From the NCBI GenBank assembly GCA_910574015.1, contig CAJSYQ010000032.1, positions 1-43,511 of the forward strand: a stretch of 43,511 nt of DNA. The letters are read 5' to 3'. Within the stretch, counting starts at the first letter, position 1; each line of letters starts with the position of its first letter. This stretch comes from Eubacteriaceae bacterium. GTDB lineage: Bacteria; Bacillota; Clostridia; Lachnospirales; Lachnospiraceae. This document shows, piece by piece, positions 17,036-24,630 of the stretch. The notes beneath the pieces were generated by a model. It ran no database searches. It saw nothing but the letters and a program-made list of their open reading frames with translations, and was not told the DNA's origin. The position numbers and the translations under genes are program-made.

Positions 17036-17410
17036 TTATCTTCCGGCAAAAACCACCTGCCGGCGTATAGAAATACGTTTCTTTTTGTGATCTGGCAGCA
17101 AATATTCCCCCACCGCCTCAATGTCCATTGTTCCCCTGCTCTTATCCAGTCTATGGATCAGAACCGTTAGATCTATATTTTTATCTACCTTCTGTAACAT
17201 CGCCTGTAAAAATGCAGCTACCAGCTCATTCCGGCTGCCTATCCCATAGCTGCCCTGTTCCATGACTTCTGTCATCGTCTGATCCATCGCCACAGCCAAA
17301 GCATCCTCAAGCTCTGCCTTTCGAATCGATTCCTCATTTACTGTGATGTGGATCATAACAGTCAGAAGAATAGAACTGATCCCGATCACTGATATAATCA
17401 CTGTCTTCAC
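17036..17410 (-). CDS. small TadE-like membrane-anchored protein
   Basis: The 124-residue protein has one N-terminal hydrophobic segment (about 4-22) followed by an amphipathic helix (about 27-52, RKAELEDALAVAMDQTM) and a beta-rich C-terminal part ending in basic residues. That shape is typical of minor pseudopilins of Tad systems, and the position after a pilin-like gene fits. No true prepilin cleavage motif (G before a hydrophobic stretch with E at +5) is visible. It follows the 110-residue gene by 14 bases and precedes the adhesin by 20 bases. The family assignment is inference from shape and context. Confidence 0.7.
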   Translation of the reverse strand: MKTVIISVIGISSILLTVMIHITVNEESIRKAELEDALAVAMDQTMTEVMEQGSYGIGSRNELVAAFLQAMLQKVDKNIDLTVLIHRLDKSRGTMDIEAVGEYLLPDHKKKRISIRRQVVFAGR

Positions 17411-17424
17411 TCTCTGCCTCCCGC

Positions 17425-17757
17425 TTATCTTGCATATCCTTCAATTGTATAACGCCCCACTGTCTGAATCACCGGATAAATAAAATCCATATCCAAGATC
17501 ACCCTGGCATCCCTGTGACTTTCCGTACCAAAGGTCTCTATCGTCAGACGGTATCCGTTCCGGGCTGCCTGTGCCTTACATTCCTCTATAACAGCCGGGG
17601 AAAAATAACTGTTCTCCAGCTGGTGTACTACGCTGCCATGAAACTGCCTGGCAGTGCTGTATTGTATATTCTGGGATACATAGGTCACACCGATCCAGAG
17701 AAAGAAAGTGAGAAATACCAGAAGTACAAAATGACTGATCATACCTGCTGCCCTCAT
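17425..17757 (-). CDS. small pseudopilin-like membrane protein
   Basis: The 110-residue protein has an N-terminal hydrophobic segment (about 7-27, SHFVLLVFLTFFLWIGVTYV) and an extracytoplasmic domain with a Cys at about 59. I place the start at the ATG overlapping the stop of the preceding gene (ATGA arrangement), because a longer frame reaching 17907 would run through that gene. Stop-start overlap implies translational coupling. It resembles DUF4320/TadE-type small components of Firmicute Tad loci in size and topology, but I cannot name the family firmly. Confidence 0.7.
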   Translation of the reverse strand: MRAAGMISHFVLLVFLTFFLWIGVTYVSQNIQYSTARQFHGSVVHQLENSYFSPAVIEECKAQAARNGYRLTIETFGTESHRDARVILDMDFIYPVIQTVGRYTIEGYAR

Positions 17758-18203
17758 GTCCTCACTCTCCCATCCACCAGGATAAGTATATTTCTTTTGC
17801 TTTCTCCTCCCGTTACCGGGCTCAGTACACGGATGACCAAGGGATAAATTCCCGGTCTCTCTGTATCCAGATAACCAGACAATACCGTTCCGTCCTCTTC
17901 CTGACAAATGACTCTGTCTGTAATATCATTTCCATTTACATCCCTGGCCGATGCCAGACTGGCGATCGCTACACTCTGTCCCTGAAGGAAACGACGGTTT
18001 TCTGCATGTATCACAGGTCTGCCATCCCAAACCTGTTTTCCTCCAAGACCTGCCGAACCACCGTCTGATGCAATTCCATACCGAAGCCATGCCCACCGAA
18101 ACATAAAAATACTGCCGGCTGCCAGGAATATGAAAAACAGGAAGCGGAAACAATATTTCCCATACAAAGAATAAAATTCATACACTGCATCATCCCCCAA
18201 CAT
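17754..18203 (-). CDS. membrane-anchored protein with an Ig-like (DUF5011-type) domain
   Basis: The 149-residue protein has a hydrophobic segment (about 18-37, CFRFLFFIFLAAGSIFMFRW) and a C-terminal domain (about 70-149) with the strand pattern of bacterial Ig-like DUF5011 modules: D-x-x-G-N-D-I-T-D-R-V, then an L-D-T-E-R-P-G-I-Y turn and a closing V-L-V-D strand. The start ATG at 18203 overlaps the end of the 30-residue gene upstream. It may be a pilus-tip or shaft component, or a cell-surface subunit of the assembly machine. No enzymatic motif is seen. Confidence 0.68.
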   Translation of the reverse strand: MLGDDAVYEFYSLYGKYCFRFLFFIFLAAGSIFMFRWAWLRYGIASDGGSAGLGGKQVWDGRPVIHAENRRFLQGQSVAIASLASARDVNGNDITDRVICQEEDGTVLSGYLDTERPGIYPLVIRVLSPVTGGESKRNILILVDGRVRT

Positions 18204-18282
18204 AAAGTCGAAAACATTCTAAAACAAATAGAATTAGTCCGCCAAATACTGCCAGTGCCAATACTTCAGCAAATTCACCCAT
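18190..18282 (-). CDS. 30-residue membrane microprotein in the Flp position
   Basis: A short frame begins at ATG 18282, preceded by a strong TTGGAGGAATTG ribosome site, and ends at 18190, overlapping the next gene by 14 bases. The peptide begins MGEFAEVLALAVFGG, is hydrophobic to about residue 21, then has ECFRLYVGG. In canonical Tad loci a small Flp pilin (about 50 residues after processing) is encoded near the platform genes. This peptide is shorter, lacks a normal leader, and has Glu at position +4 after a Gly rather than +5. It may be a minimal pilin-like part or a membrane adaptor. The ribosome site and overlap make translation likely. Confidence 0.6.
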   Translation of the reverse strand: MGEFAEVLALAVFGGLILFVLECFRLYVGG

Positions 18283-18308
18283 CAATTCCTCCAAACTGCC
18301 ACCACCTT

Positions 18309-19601
18309 TTATATGATCAGATACCCTCCCATAGTTATCATCAATAACAGAATCAGGTCAAAAACCACCTTAACACAGGCAATGATCAAGGGAATCTGCT
18401 TAATGAATGCCATCCCGGCGGCCTGGCTATCAAAGCGATTCCGTTCGCTCTGATCCATCACAATACTGTTCTGTTCCACCAGAAAGCGAAGCTGACGCCC
18501 TGTATCTGCGCGGCTGTTGCTGCCCACTGCATAGAGAAGCTTCATTCCCGTCTGCAGTTCCGCCAGTTCCAGTTCTTTGAAGAAATCAAGAAATGGCTGA
18601 AGGCCCGACGGATTTTCATAGATGGCATCAAGCAGTCTCCGAACCTCTTCGTCAAAAAAATCTTCCCGCTGTGTCCGGCACATCTGAATCGCCTGATAAA
18701 CCCCCTCCTGCTGCAAATACAGGGTGAGGGACAAAAGCCAGAAGGGAAACTCTCTCTCCACCTCTCTCTGGCAGAATCTGCCTGCTAAATATCCAGATAT
18801 CCCTTTGCCGCCGCTCTTTACCTTACGGTAACTCTTCATCCGCCTGCGTCTTTCTGCCGCATTCAACCTCTGTATATCAAGCCAGGAGCCAGTGAGTCGG
18901 TGCAGCAGAAATACTTCTGCCCCAATCAGGAATAATATAACTACAGCAGTAGTGTATTGGAACACGTCCGTCCCTGTCAGCCGCTCTCTCAGATTCCAGG
19001 GTATAAGACGGATTGACAGATAACACAGCAGTATTGACAGGATCGTGGCAGCAGCGCTCTCTCCCCGGATATACTGCTTTTTCTTCTGATACAAAAGGAC
19101 CCTTCGTTTCCACATCTGCAGATCCCGCAGAAGAATGTCCATCTCCTCTTCCTTCTCTCCCCCTGTTTTCTCCGCCCTGCACAGAAATATATGGATCATC
19201 CGCATCCTGCGGCTTGGATACAGATCCTCAACCTTCTTCAGTGCGGTTTCCACTATGGCATTGTTCCGGACTCCCTCTCCCGTCCTCAATATATACAGCG
19301 CCTGCTGGAGAGCATAACCCATCCGGCTCTTAACCGGATAGAGCTTGCTGCAGTCCTCAATGGCAGATGGAATTTTGCTCCGTCTTTTGTATGAGCACAG
19401 CAGCTGCTCCATATATGCAGTTACTTCAAAAAATTCTACTCTTGTCTCATTATTGCGCCGTATACACCGGTCCACGACCGGCAGAAGAAAGAACCCGGCT
19501 GCGCCAATACAAGTTAATGGAATCGGGCCCAGGGCAAACATAAACCGGAGAATCAGCACCAGAACAGCCAGAACCGCGGCTTCCCAAAAATATCTCTTCA
19601 C
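18309..19601 (-). CDS. TadB/TadC-like pilus platform membrane protein
   Basis: The 430-residue protein has transmembrane segments at about 7-50, 185-205, 217-236 and 404-428. Its cytoplasmic helical regions resemble the T2SSF fold of TadB, TadC and PilC-type platform proteins, which couple the TadA ATPase to pilin extraction. Two helical repeats are visible: one at about 57-170 with a strongly basic region, and one at about 288-400 (FPFWLLSLTLYLQQEGV and QTGMKLLYAVGSNS). Canonical Tad systems encode TadB and TadC as two proteins; only one such gene is present here. Its start lies 2 bases after the stop of the ATPase gene. Confidence 0.82.
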   Translation of the reverse strand: MKRYFWEAAVLAVLVLILRFMFALGPIPLTCIGAAGFFLLPVVDRCIRRNNETRVEFFEVTAYMEQLLCSYKRRSKIPSAIEDCSKLYPVKSRMGYALQQALYILRTGEGVRNNAIVETALKKVEDLYPSRRMRMIHIFLCRAEKTGGEKEEEMDILLRDLQMWKRRVLLYQKKKQYIRGESAAATILSILLCYLSIRLIPWNLRERLTGTDVFQYTTAVVILFLIGAEVFLLHRLTGSWLDIQRLNAAERRRRMKSYRKVKSGGKGISGYLAGRFCQREVEREFPFWLLSLTLYLQQEGVYQAIQMCRTQREDFFDEEVRRLLDAIYENPSGLQPFLDFFKELELAELQTGMKLLYAVGSNSRADTGRQLRFLVEQNSIVMDQSERNRFDSQAAGMAFIKQIPLIIACVKVVFDLILLLMITMGGYLII

Positions 19602-19603
19602 CT

Positions 19604-20653
19604 TTATCCTCCCAACGGCTGGGGATACCCTGCTTCAGCAAATTTTCGTGCTATATTTACGGGAAATTTTCTGCTGACCACCCTTCCATCCTCTACCACC
19701 ATCGTAATCTCATTGATGCTCTCCTTCCACTCCCTCCCGTACCTGTCAAATACCCCAATCTGCTCAATTCTGCGCTGTATTCCACCAGAATCCTTACGAA
19801 AGCTTTTGACAAGGATACCAATATCAATAAAACGGTACGTATCATTTTCAATTCGGTTTAAATCCTCTGTCCCGCCTGCCATGTTCTTCATGCGGTCGGG
19901 AATATTCCGAACATCATCTGTGTGGATCGTAGTGAGCCCATGCGCCCCAGTACTCAGGGATTCCAGAAGATACCTTACCTCCGTCGATCTTGTCTCTGAA
20001 AGAATGATCCATTTGGGCAGCTGTCTGAGACATGCTTTGATGGCTTCTGTATAGGAAAAATTCTCAGCCACCTTCATCTCAACACAATCCTTATTAGGAT
20101 TGATCGTCTGATAATGAATTTCCAGCACATCTTCAATAGTTATCACCCGCTCCGTCGCCGGTATAAATTTGGTGAGAAATTTCAGCAATTCTGTCTTGCC
20201 TGCACCTGGAAGGCCGCAAATGGCAATGGAACAGTGTGCCTGGACGCATCGGATAAGAAAATCACATATTTCCTCGCTGCAATAACCACTCCGCAGCATT
20301 TCCTTCCGTTCAAGGCGCCTGACAGCCGGAATCTTTCGCAGAGAAATAGTAATCCCCCCATGTGCCACACAGGAATGGACAACACTGATGCGAAGTTCCT
20401 CTGTCTCCGCCTCCAATACCGGATTCATCCGATTAAAGGGAAGTCCAGAAACATTCGACAGCAGTAGTACAAAACGGTCTACAAACATCTCCGACAACAC
20501 TTCCGGTGCCATAAATCTTCCTCTTTTCAAATCATCGATCCAAAGCTGCTTTCCATTCCAATTGATATCTGTCACACTTTCCATCATGATATAGGGATAA
20601 AGGATCCCATAATCCTGTCGCTTTAATAAAAATTTTCTTTGAAAATCATTCAT
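19604..20653 (-). CDS. TadA/CpaF-type secretion ATPase
   Basis: This hexameric ATPase family powers Tad pilus assembly. The 349-residue protein shows Walker A (GLPGAGKT, 147-154), the Asp box (TIEDVLEIH, 172-180), the Walker B-type motif ending in Glu (WIILSETRSTE, 215-225) and the His box (GLTTIHTDD, 239-247). Compared with most CpaF proteins it has a short N-terminal region and the usual GE(V/T)RG reads SETRST, but the catalytic Glu and Arg are present. It sits between the beta-helix gene (16-base gap) and the platform gene (2-base gap). Confidence 0.92.
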   Translation of the reverse strand: MNDFQRKFLLKRQDYGILYPYIMMESVTDINWNGKQLWIDDLKRGRFMAPEVLSEMFVDRFVLLLSNVSGLPFNRMNPVLEAETEELRISVVHSCVAHGGITISLRKIPAVRRLERKEMLRSGYCSEEICDFLIRCVQAHCSIAICGLPGAGKTELLKFLTKFIPATERVITIEDVLEIHYQTINPNKDCVEMKVAENFSYTEAIKACLRQLPKWIILSETRSTEVRYLLESLSTGAHGLTTIHTDDVRNIPDRMKNMAGGTEDLNRIENDTYRFIDIGILVKSFRKDSGGIQRRIEQIGVFDRYGREWKESINEITMVVEDGRVVSRKFPVNIARKFAEAGYPQPLGG

Positions 20654-20669
20654 ACATCCATCATTCCTC

Positions 20670-22451
20670 CTAACTGATCCGATATTTCTGAAACAGATTC
20701 AGGAATTCCTGATTGGTTGCAGAAGAAAAGGGATCTTCCCTCTTTCTCATGAAGTCATAAATTCTCCTAATATCCTTTCCTCGAAAGCACCACACCTCCT
20801 CAGGTACAGATTCCCCATAGTCTGCAAATGCCTTGCTCTCTTTGCCGGAAGTCTGAAACCGGACATAACCCGCCTTTTCTTCTTCTGTGCTCTCCTGCAC
20901 CAGGGTTACGGGAATTACCGTCCAGTCTCCATCCTTCACCGACACCTCTGCCTGATAGCTGCCGGCTTTGTTCTGCAGCAGTCCATTCCACTTCCACTGG
21001 AATTGAATCTCCTCTTTCTTCTGATCCCCATACCGAATCTCGCATCCCGCCAATAACTCATGTCCCCACTTTTCCTCTGTATAGTCTCTAACCTCCCATA
21101 CAAAGAAATAGCGCGGTGCTGCCCTGACCGATGCCATTTTCTTCCCGCCTCCGGAAACGACGCCGGCCGCTTTCTTTTTCTTCTCTCTACCCTTCCCTAA
21201 TTTCTGGATAGATCCATCTGTTGATTTCGGAACAGCACGAGGTCTTATATCCTTTTTCCTGCCGATACAAAGACTCTTTTTCTTTGAAACCAGCATATAT
21301 CTGCCCCTCCTCTCCAGTGAAAACATCGTTTCAGCCGCCGCTATTTTCCCCGATGTCTTTACAAGACAGATTCCTATTTCGTACTTCTCCGGAAGAATAT
21401 GGATACGGTATCCTTTTAGTGACAGGGAATCTTCTGCTGTCACAACAGTGCCTTTTGCAAGATAAACATCCGGCAGATAGAAAACTCCGCCCATCCTGCA
21501 GCTGCCCCCAGACAGAAAAAGACCCTCCCCCAGATCCGCAGCATTGCCGCGTATGGTTCCACCCGTGATCCGCAGCATTGACTCCCGATCGCTGTATACT
21601 GCTCCACCACCATAAGAAGCACTGTTTCCTGTCACATTTCCACCCTGAATCCAGCACTCTCCCTGATTATAGAGCATCCCGCCAACACCGCCATAACTCA
21701 TGCCGCTGCTGGTAAATCCCTTTACCCGGTTATGTTTGATACTCCCACCGGATATGGTTGTCTTTCCCTGATTGTATATGGCGCCGCCGCGCCCGTCAAA
21801 ACCTTCTACTGCACCGATCCCAAAAGACTGGTTCCCTGTAATCGTTCCACCCTTCATGACAAATTCTCCGCCCCGCTTGATATGAACGCCCGCACCTCCA
21901 GACACGTTTCTATTATCAGAAATCCGCCCCCCGTTCATTGTCAGTTTTCCGCCATCCTTTATAAGAACGGCTCCGCCCCCATCATGATTATATTTCTGAT
22001 TGATATTTTCCGTTAGAACAGTCCCTGTCTCCAGTGTTACCATGCCACTCCTTATATCAATCAATCTCCCAAATACGCTTCGCTGTATCTTGTCAGAACT
22101 CCCTCCTCCGGACAAAAGAAGGTTTCGTATCAAAACCTGCCCCTTCTGGACGCTCAGGAGTGTTCCGCCAAATATTCCTCCACCACTCTTACTGCGGCTC
22201 AGAGTATACCCGTTTCCATTTATTATTTTCTCCCCCTTGACAAAAATTGTATCATCAATATCAATGGAAGCTGCCACACTGATCTCAGCCCTCCCCGGAG
22301 TTTCCAATCCCTTTTTCAATTCCTCATAATCAAATACCACAACCTCTTTCGTATGTTCCTCGGCTGATTCAACCTTATTTGTCCCTTCTGCCAGACCCAA
22401 TACTGCCAGGCTGACTGCAAAAACAGCACCATACAAGCTCCTCCCCTTCAT
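20670..22451 (-). CDS. secreted right-handed beta-helix protein in the Tad-like operon
   Basis: The product of 593 residues has a signal peptide (MKGRSLYGAVFAVSLAVLGL), then a parallel beta-helix (about 35-300) with repeated turns of the form M-N-G-G-x-I-x-x-N and S-G-G-S-I-x-x-N, as in pectate-lyase-like and polymorphic outer-membrane-type repeats. A basic, Lys-rich linker (about 385-420, GREKKKKAAG) leads to a C-terminal domain with Ig-like strands. I see no sorting signal and no clear transmembrane anchor. The ATG at 22451 is preferred because it starts 4 bases after the stop of the TadZ-like gene, is followed by a signal peptide, and has GGGAG before it. Such a gene is not part of canonical Tad loci; its role is unknown. 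Confidence 0.78.
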   Translation of the reverse strand: MKGRSLYGAVFAVSLAVLGLAEGTNKVESAEEHTKEVVVFDYEELKKGLETPGRAEISVAASIDIDDTIFVKGEKIINGNGYTLSRSKSGGGIFGGTLLSVQKGQVLIRNLLLSGGGSSDKIQRSVFGRLIDIRSGMVTLETGTVLTENINQKYNHDGGGAVLIKDGGKLTMNGGRISDNRNVSGGAGVHIKRGGEFVMKGGTITGNQSFGIGAVEGFDGRGGAIYNQGKTTISGGSIKHNRVKGFTSSGMSYGGVGGMLYNQGECWIQGGNVTGNSASYGGGAVYSDRESMLRITGGTIRGNAADLGEGLFLSGGSCRMGGVFYLPDVYLAKGTVVTAEDSLSLKGYRIHILPEKYEIGICLVKTSGKIAAAETMFSLERRGRYMLVSKKKSLCIGRKKDIRPRAVPKSTDGSIQKLGKGREKKKKAAGVVSGGGKKMASVRAAPRYFFVWEVRDYTEEKWGHELLAGCEIRYGDQKKEEIQFQWKWNGLLQNKAGSYQAEVSVKDGDWTVIPVTLVQESTEEEKAGYVRFQTSGKESKAFADYGESVPEEVWCFRGKDIRRIYDFMRKREDPFSSATNQEFLNLFQKYRIS

Positions 22452-22455
22452 CCAG

Positions 22456-23280
22456 TCACTCCCATCTGTCCACCTGCTCCGCTGCTTTCTGAAAGAGAAG
22501 CGCCGCCTCTCGCGCAGATGCCATAAACTCATAATTGCAGCTCTCCTCCTCACAGTGATAATTTCTAAGCAGAAAGGGAATCAGCTCCCCGGCCGATACT
22601 GCATCCGCAAACTGGACATTGTGAGGAATGATCCCAAGACGGCTCCCGGGAATGTGATACTCCTTTATAATGGCTCCCCTCGTAAGCTCTGATTCTGCAT
22701 CATAATTTCCTATGAGATAGAATGCTTTTTTTCTTATAGCCGAATAATTGCGGAAAATATGATCCAGCATCTGGCGGTTCTGGCTTAAATTGATAACTAC
22801 CATATCTGCCTGCCGGAGAATTTTGCGTGAACTTGCCAGAGATGCCGCCGCCGTATCCACAAGCACCAGATTCCCATACTGTTCCAAAAGCCGTATCGTC
22901 CGAATACAATCCCGCTCGAGACGATATTCAAACATTTCCTGATTGCGGCCATTTCCCGCCGGAAGATAAAAAAGTCTCTGCCCCAAAAAGTTTTCCGCAT
23001 ACCGGAAAACGGCCTCTTCGGATAACCTCTCTCCCCTTTCCATGGCACGAAGCAGTCTGCTCAGTCCATGTTCTACCTGATAACCTCTGTTTTCTCTTAC
23101 TTCCTGTTTTGATTGATGGCAGAATAAAGCATTGCCAAGATTTAAAATATTCTGATGATTCTCCAGTACGATAATCCTTTCCCGATCAGAAGAGGACAAC
23201 GTGGACAATACACTAATACAAGCCAGATTGCTTGTGACACATGACCTTCCCCGTGTGTTACTCCAAAAAGCAACCTTCAA
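22456..23280 (-). CDS. TadZ/CpaE-like ParA-family protein with degenerate P-loop
   Basis: TadZ/CpaE proteins are MinD/ParA relatives that place Tad machines at the cell pole. The 274-residue protein has the family outline: first strand and loop (VAFWSNTRGRSCVTSNLA), a DTAAASLAS region near 149-157, a strand MVVINLSQN, and a late GIIPHN segment. The nucleotide loop departs from K-G-G-x-G-K-T: the catalytic Lys position is Arg12 and the two leading residues are not Gly. Loss of the P-loop is known in several TadZ proteins. The start is TTG, supported by AGGAGG 7 bases upstream. It is the first gene of the operon. Confidence 0.78.
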   Translation of the reverse strand: MKVAFWSNTRGRSCVTSNLACISVLSTLSSSDRERIIVLENHQNILNLGNALFCHQSKQEVRENRGYQVEHGLSRLLRAMERGERLSEEAVFRYAENFLGQRLFYLPAGNGRNQEMFEYRLERDCIRTIRLLEQYGNLVLVDTAAASLASSRKILRQADMVVINLSQNRQMLDHIFRNYSAIRKKAFYLIGNYDAESELTRGAIIKEYHIPGSRLGIIPHNVQFADAVSAGELIPFLLRNYHCEEESCNYEFMASAREAALLFQKAAEQVDRWE

Positions 23281-23321
23281 ACCTTAACCTCCTTTTGCTC
23301 GAATTCGGGTGGAATGGCTTC

Positions 23322-23368
23322 ATGATACCACTGGACCTGCTGTTTGTAAATTATCAAATTCTTACAAA
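23322..23368 (-). promoter_or_regulatory. promoter of the Tad-like operon with an overlapping dyad
   Basis: On the minus strand TTTACA (23350-23345) and TATCAT (23327-23322) are 17 bases apart, and TGG directly before the -10 makes it extended. TTTGTAA (23343-23349) and TTACAAA (23362-23368) form a perfect inverted repeat overlapping the -35 box, a position suited to a repressor or activator site. Transcription would start near 23315, about 35 bases before the TTG start. The rest of the stretch 23369-23474 holds no gene that I can support. Confidence 0.6.
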
Positions 23369-23474
23369 AGACATTGGGAAGTTTTGTGAAAATACACGTT
23401 TTTTGGGCGTTTAACACCACAATCAAAAGATTACAGGCGAGACGCGCACTATCACCTGATTTTATTCCACGGCA

Positions 23475-23519
23475 CAAAAAAGCCTGTGCTCAAAAGTCGG
23501 CCGACCTCTCGCACAGGCT
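23475..23519 (-). terminator. rho-independent terminator after pyrE
   Basis: AGCCTGTGC (23481-23489) and GCACAGGCT (23511-23519) form a perfect 9-bp stem. An inner GTCGGCCGAC palindrome sits in the loop. On the minus strand the stem is followed by six T (23480-23475). It lies 12 bases past the pyrE stop. Confidence 0.87.
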
Positions 23520-23530
23520 GATCATCGTAC

Positions 23531-24208
23531 TTATTTCACTCCATAGATTCCAAAATATTCGTCTATGTCTGCCTTGATCTTGTCATCAATCACAATCCTG
23601 CCATGGCATTCCCTGTTATACAGACGTTCTACCACTTCCTCCATGGTTACAATAGCAGCTGTGGGAAAACCATACGTCTCCCGGATTTCCTCCAGCGCCC
23701 CTTTGTCGCCGCCCTTTCCTTTCTCCATTCGGTTCAGTGATACCATCAGACCAGCAATCTCCACATCGCCCTGCTCCCTCAAAATCGGAAATGTCTCTTC
23801 AATAGATTTACCAGAAGTAGTTACGTCCTCGATAATGACAACACGCTCCTTATCTGCGATCTTACTTCCCAGCAGAATTCCCACATCTCCATGATCCTTG
23901 ATTTCCTTCCGGTTCGAGCAATACCGAATCTCTTTTCCGTATAATTCATGAAAAGCTATAACTGTTGCCACACTAAGAGGTATTCCCTTATATGCCGGGC
24001 CAAAAAGAACATCAAAGTCCTCTCCATAATTATCATGAATCGCTTTTGCATAATACTCACCCAGACGTTTTAGCTGGGAACCCGTTACATATGCCCCCGC
24101 ATTCATAAAAAAAGGAGACTTACGGCCGCTCTTTAACGTAAATTCTCCAAATTTAAGTACATCCGATTCTACCATAAACTCAATAAATTCTTCCTTGTAC
24201 TGCTCCAT
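23531..24208 (-). CDS. pyrE: orotate phosphoribosyltransferase
   Basis: PyrE joins orotate to PRPP, giving orotidine 5'-phosphate, the fifth step of pyrimidine synthesis. The 225-residue length is normal. The PRPP-binding signature VVIIEDVTTSGKS is complete, the substrate segment FGPAYKGIPLS is present, and the flexible loop region contains RKEIKDHGD. The start has AGGAGG 12 bases upstream. It is separated from pyrD by 422 bases and has its own promoter, so it can be transcribed apart from the rest of the pyr cluster. A strong terminator follows. Confidence 0.97.
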   Translation of the reverse strand: MEQYKEEFIEFMVESDVLKFGEFTLKSGRKSPFFMNAGAYVTGSQLKRLGEYYAKAIHDNYGEDFDVLFGPAYKGIPLSVATVIAFHELYGKEIRYCSNRKEIKDHGDVGILLGSKIADKERVVIIEDVTTSGKSIEETFPILREQGDVEIAGLMVSLNRMEKGKGGDKGALEEIRETYGFPTAAIVTMEEVVERLYNRECHGRIVIDDKIKADIDEYFGIYGVK

Positions 24209-24257
24209 ATCTGCTGCATCCTCCTGTTTTTCGTACTATTCACATAAATATACTACT

Positions 24258-24309
24258 TAGTATACCATCAAATTTTAATCATTACAACTATACCTATAAG
24301 CTTTGTCAA
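24258..24309 (-). promoter_or_regulatory. promoter region of pyrE
   Basis: Two overlapping options exist on the minus strand. TTGACA (24309-24304) pairs with TGTAAT (24286-24281) at 17 bases. A second, extended -10 site TGGTATACT (24266-24258) lies downstream, and could use TGTAAT as a weak -35 at 17 bases. Either would start pyrE transcription within about 75 bases of its ATG. I cannot choose between them by eye. Confidence 0.6.
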
Positions 24310-24328
24310 CAAACTGCTGTCCGTCTGC

Positions 24329-24438
24329 TTACTTCCAAACGCCTTTCGGAGCAGTCAACATCTGTGCCTCTTCCAGTCTTGCGCTGCGAAGCGCCACTTC
24401 TTTGTTATTCATTATATATTTTTCTTCTGTAATACCAT
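24329..24438 (-). other. pyrD-pyrE spacer with two overlapping very short frames
   Basis: The 422-base gap between pyrD and pyrE (24209-24630) has no recognisable gene. Within it AAGGAG precedes an ATG at 24438 that opens an 8-codon frame (MVLQKKNI). Its stop overlaps, as TAATG, a 27-codon frame (24412-24329) starting MNNKEVALRSARLEEAQ and ending KGVWK. The second frame stays open upstream without a start to about 24450, so this may be the worn tail of a lost gene, or a leader-peptide arrangement for pyrE. I know no homologue. The remaining part, 24451-24630, shows no structure I trust. Confidence 0.35.
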
Positions 24439-24630
24439 AAGTCCACTCCTTTTAAACTGTTTTTAAATCTCTACACTAAATTTACCTCTGCTCCACAACC
24501 ACATCGGTGTATGTACGTCTATCGGCACCAATTCCGTTCTCCTTCGTGTACGAACACAGCCAGGGAAATGTGGCAAATCAACTCTGAGACTTCTATTGGT
24601 GTTTCCTGCATCATAGCGAAAGGAAAACCA

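Noticed and set aside
17758-17907. Longer start for the 110-residue pseudopilin-like gene
   Set aside because: The extension lies wholly within the preceding Ig-like gene and removes the N-terminal position of the membrane segment.
20670-22451. Repeat array of the beta-helix gene as a CRISPR or DNA repeat
   Set aside because: The similarity is at the protein level with variable codons; no exact spaced DNA repeats are present.
20670-22553. Longer start for the beta-helix gene at 22553
   Set aside because: It overlaps the end of the TadZ-like gene by nearly 100 bases, and the start at 22451 yields a proper signal peptide.
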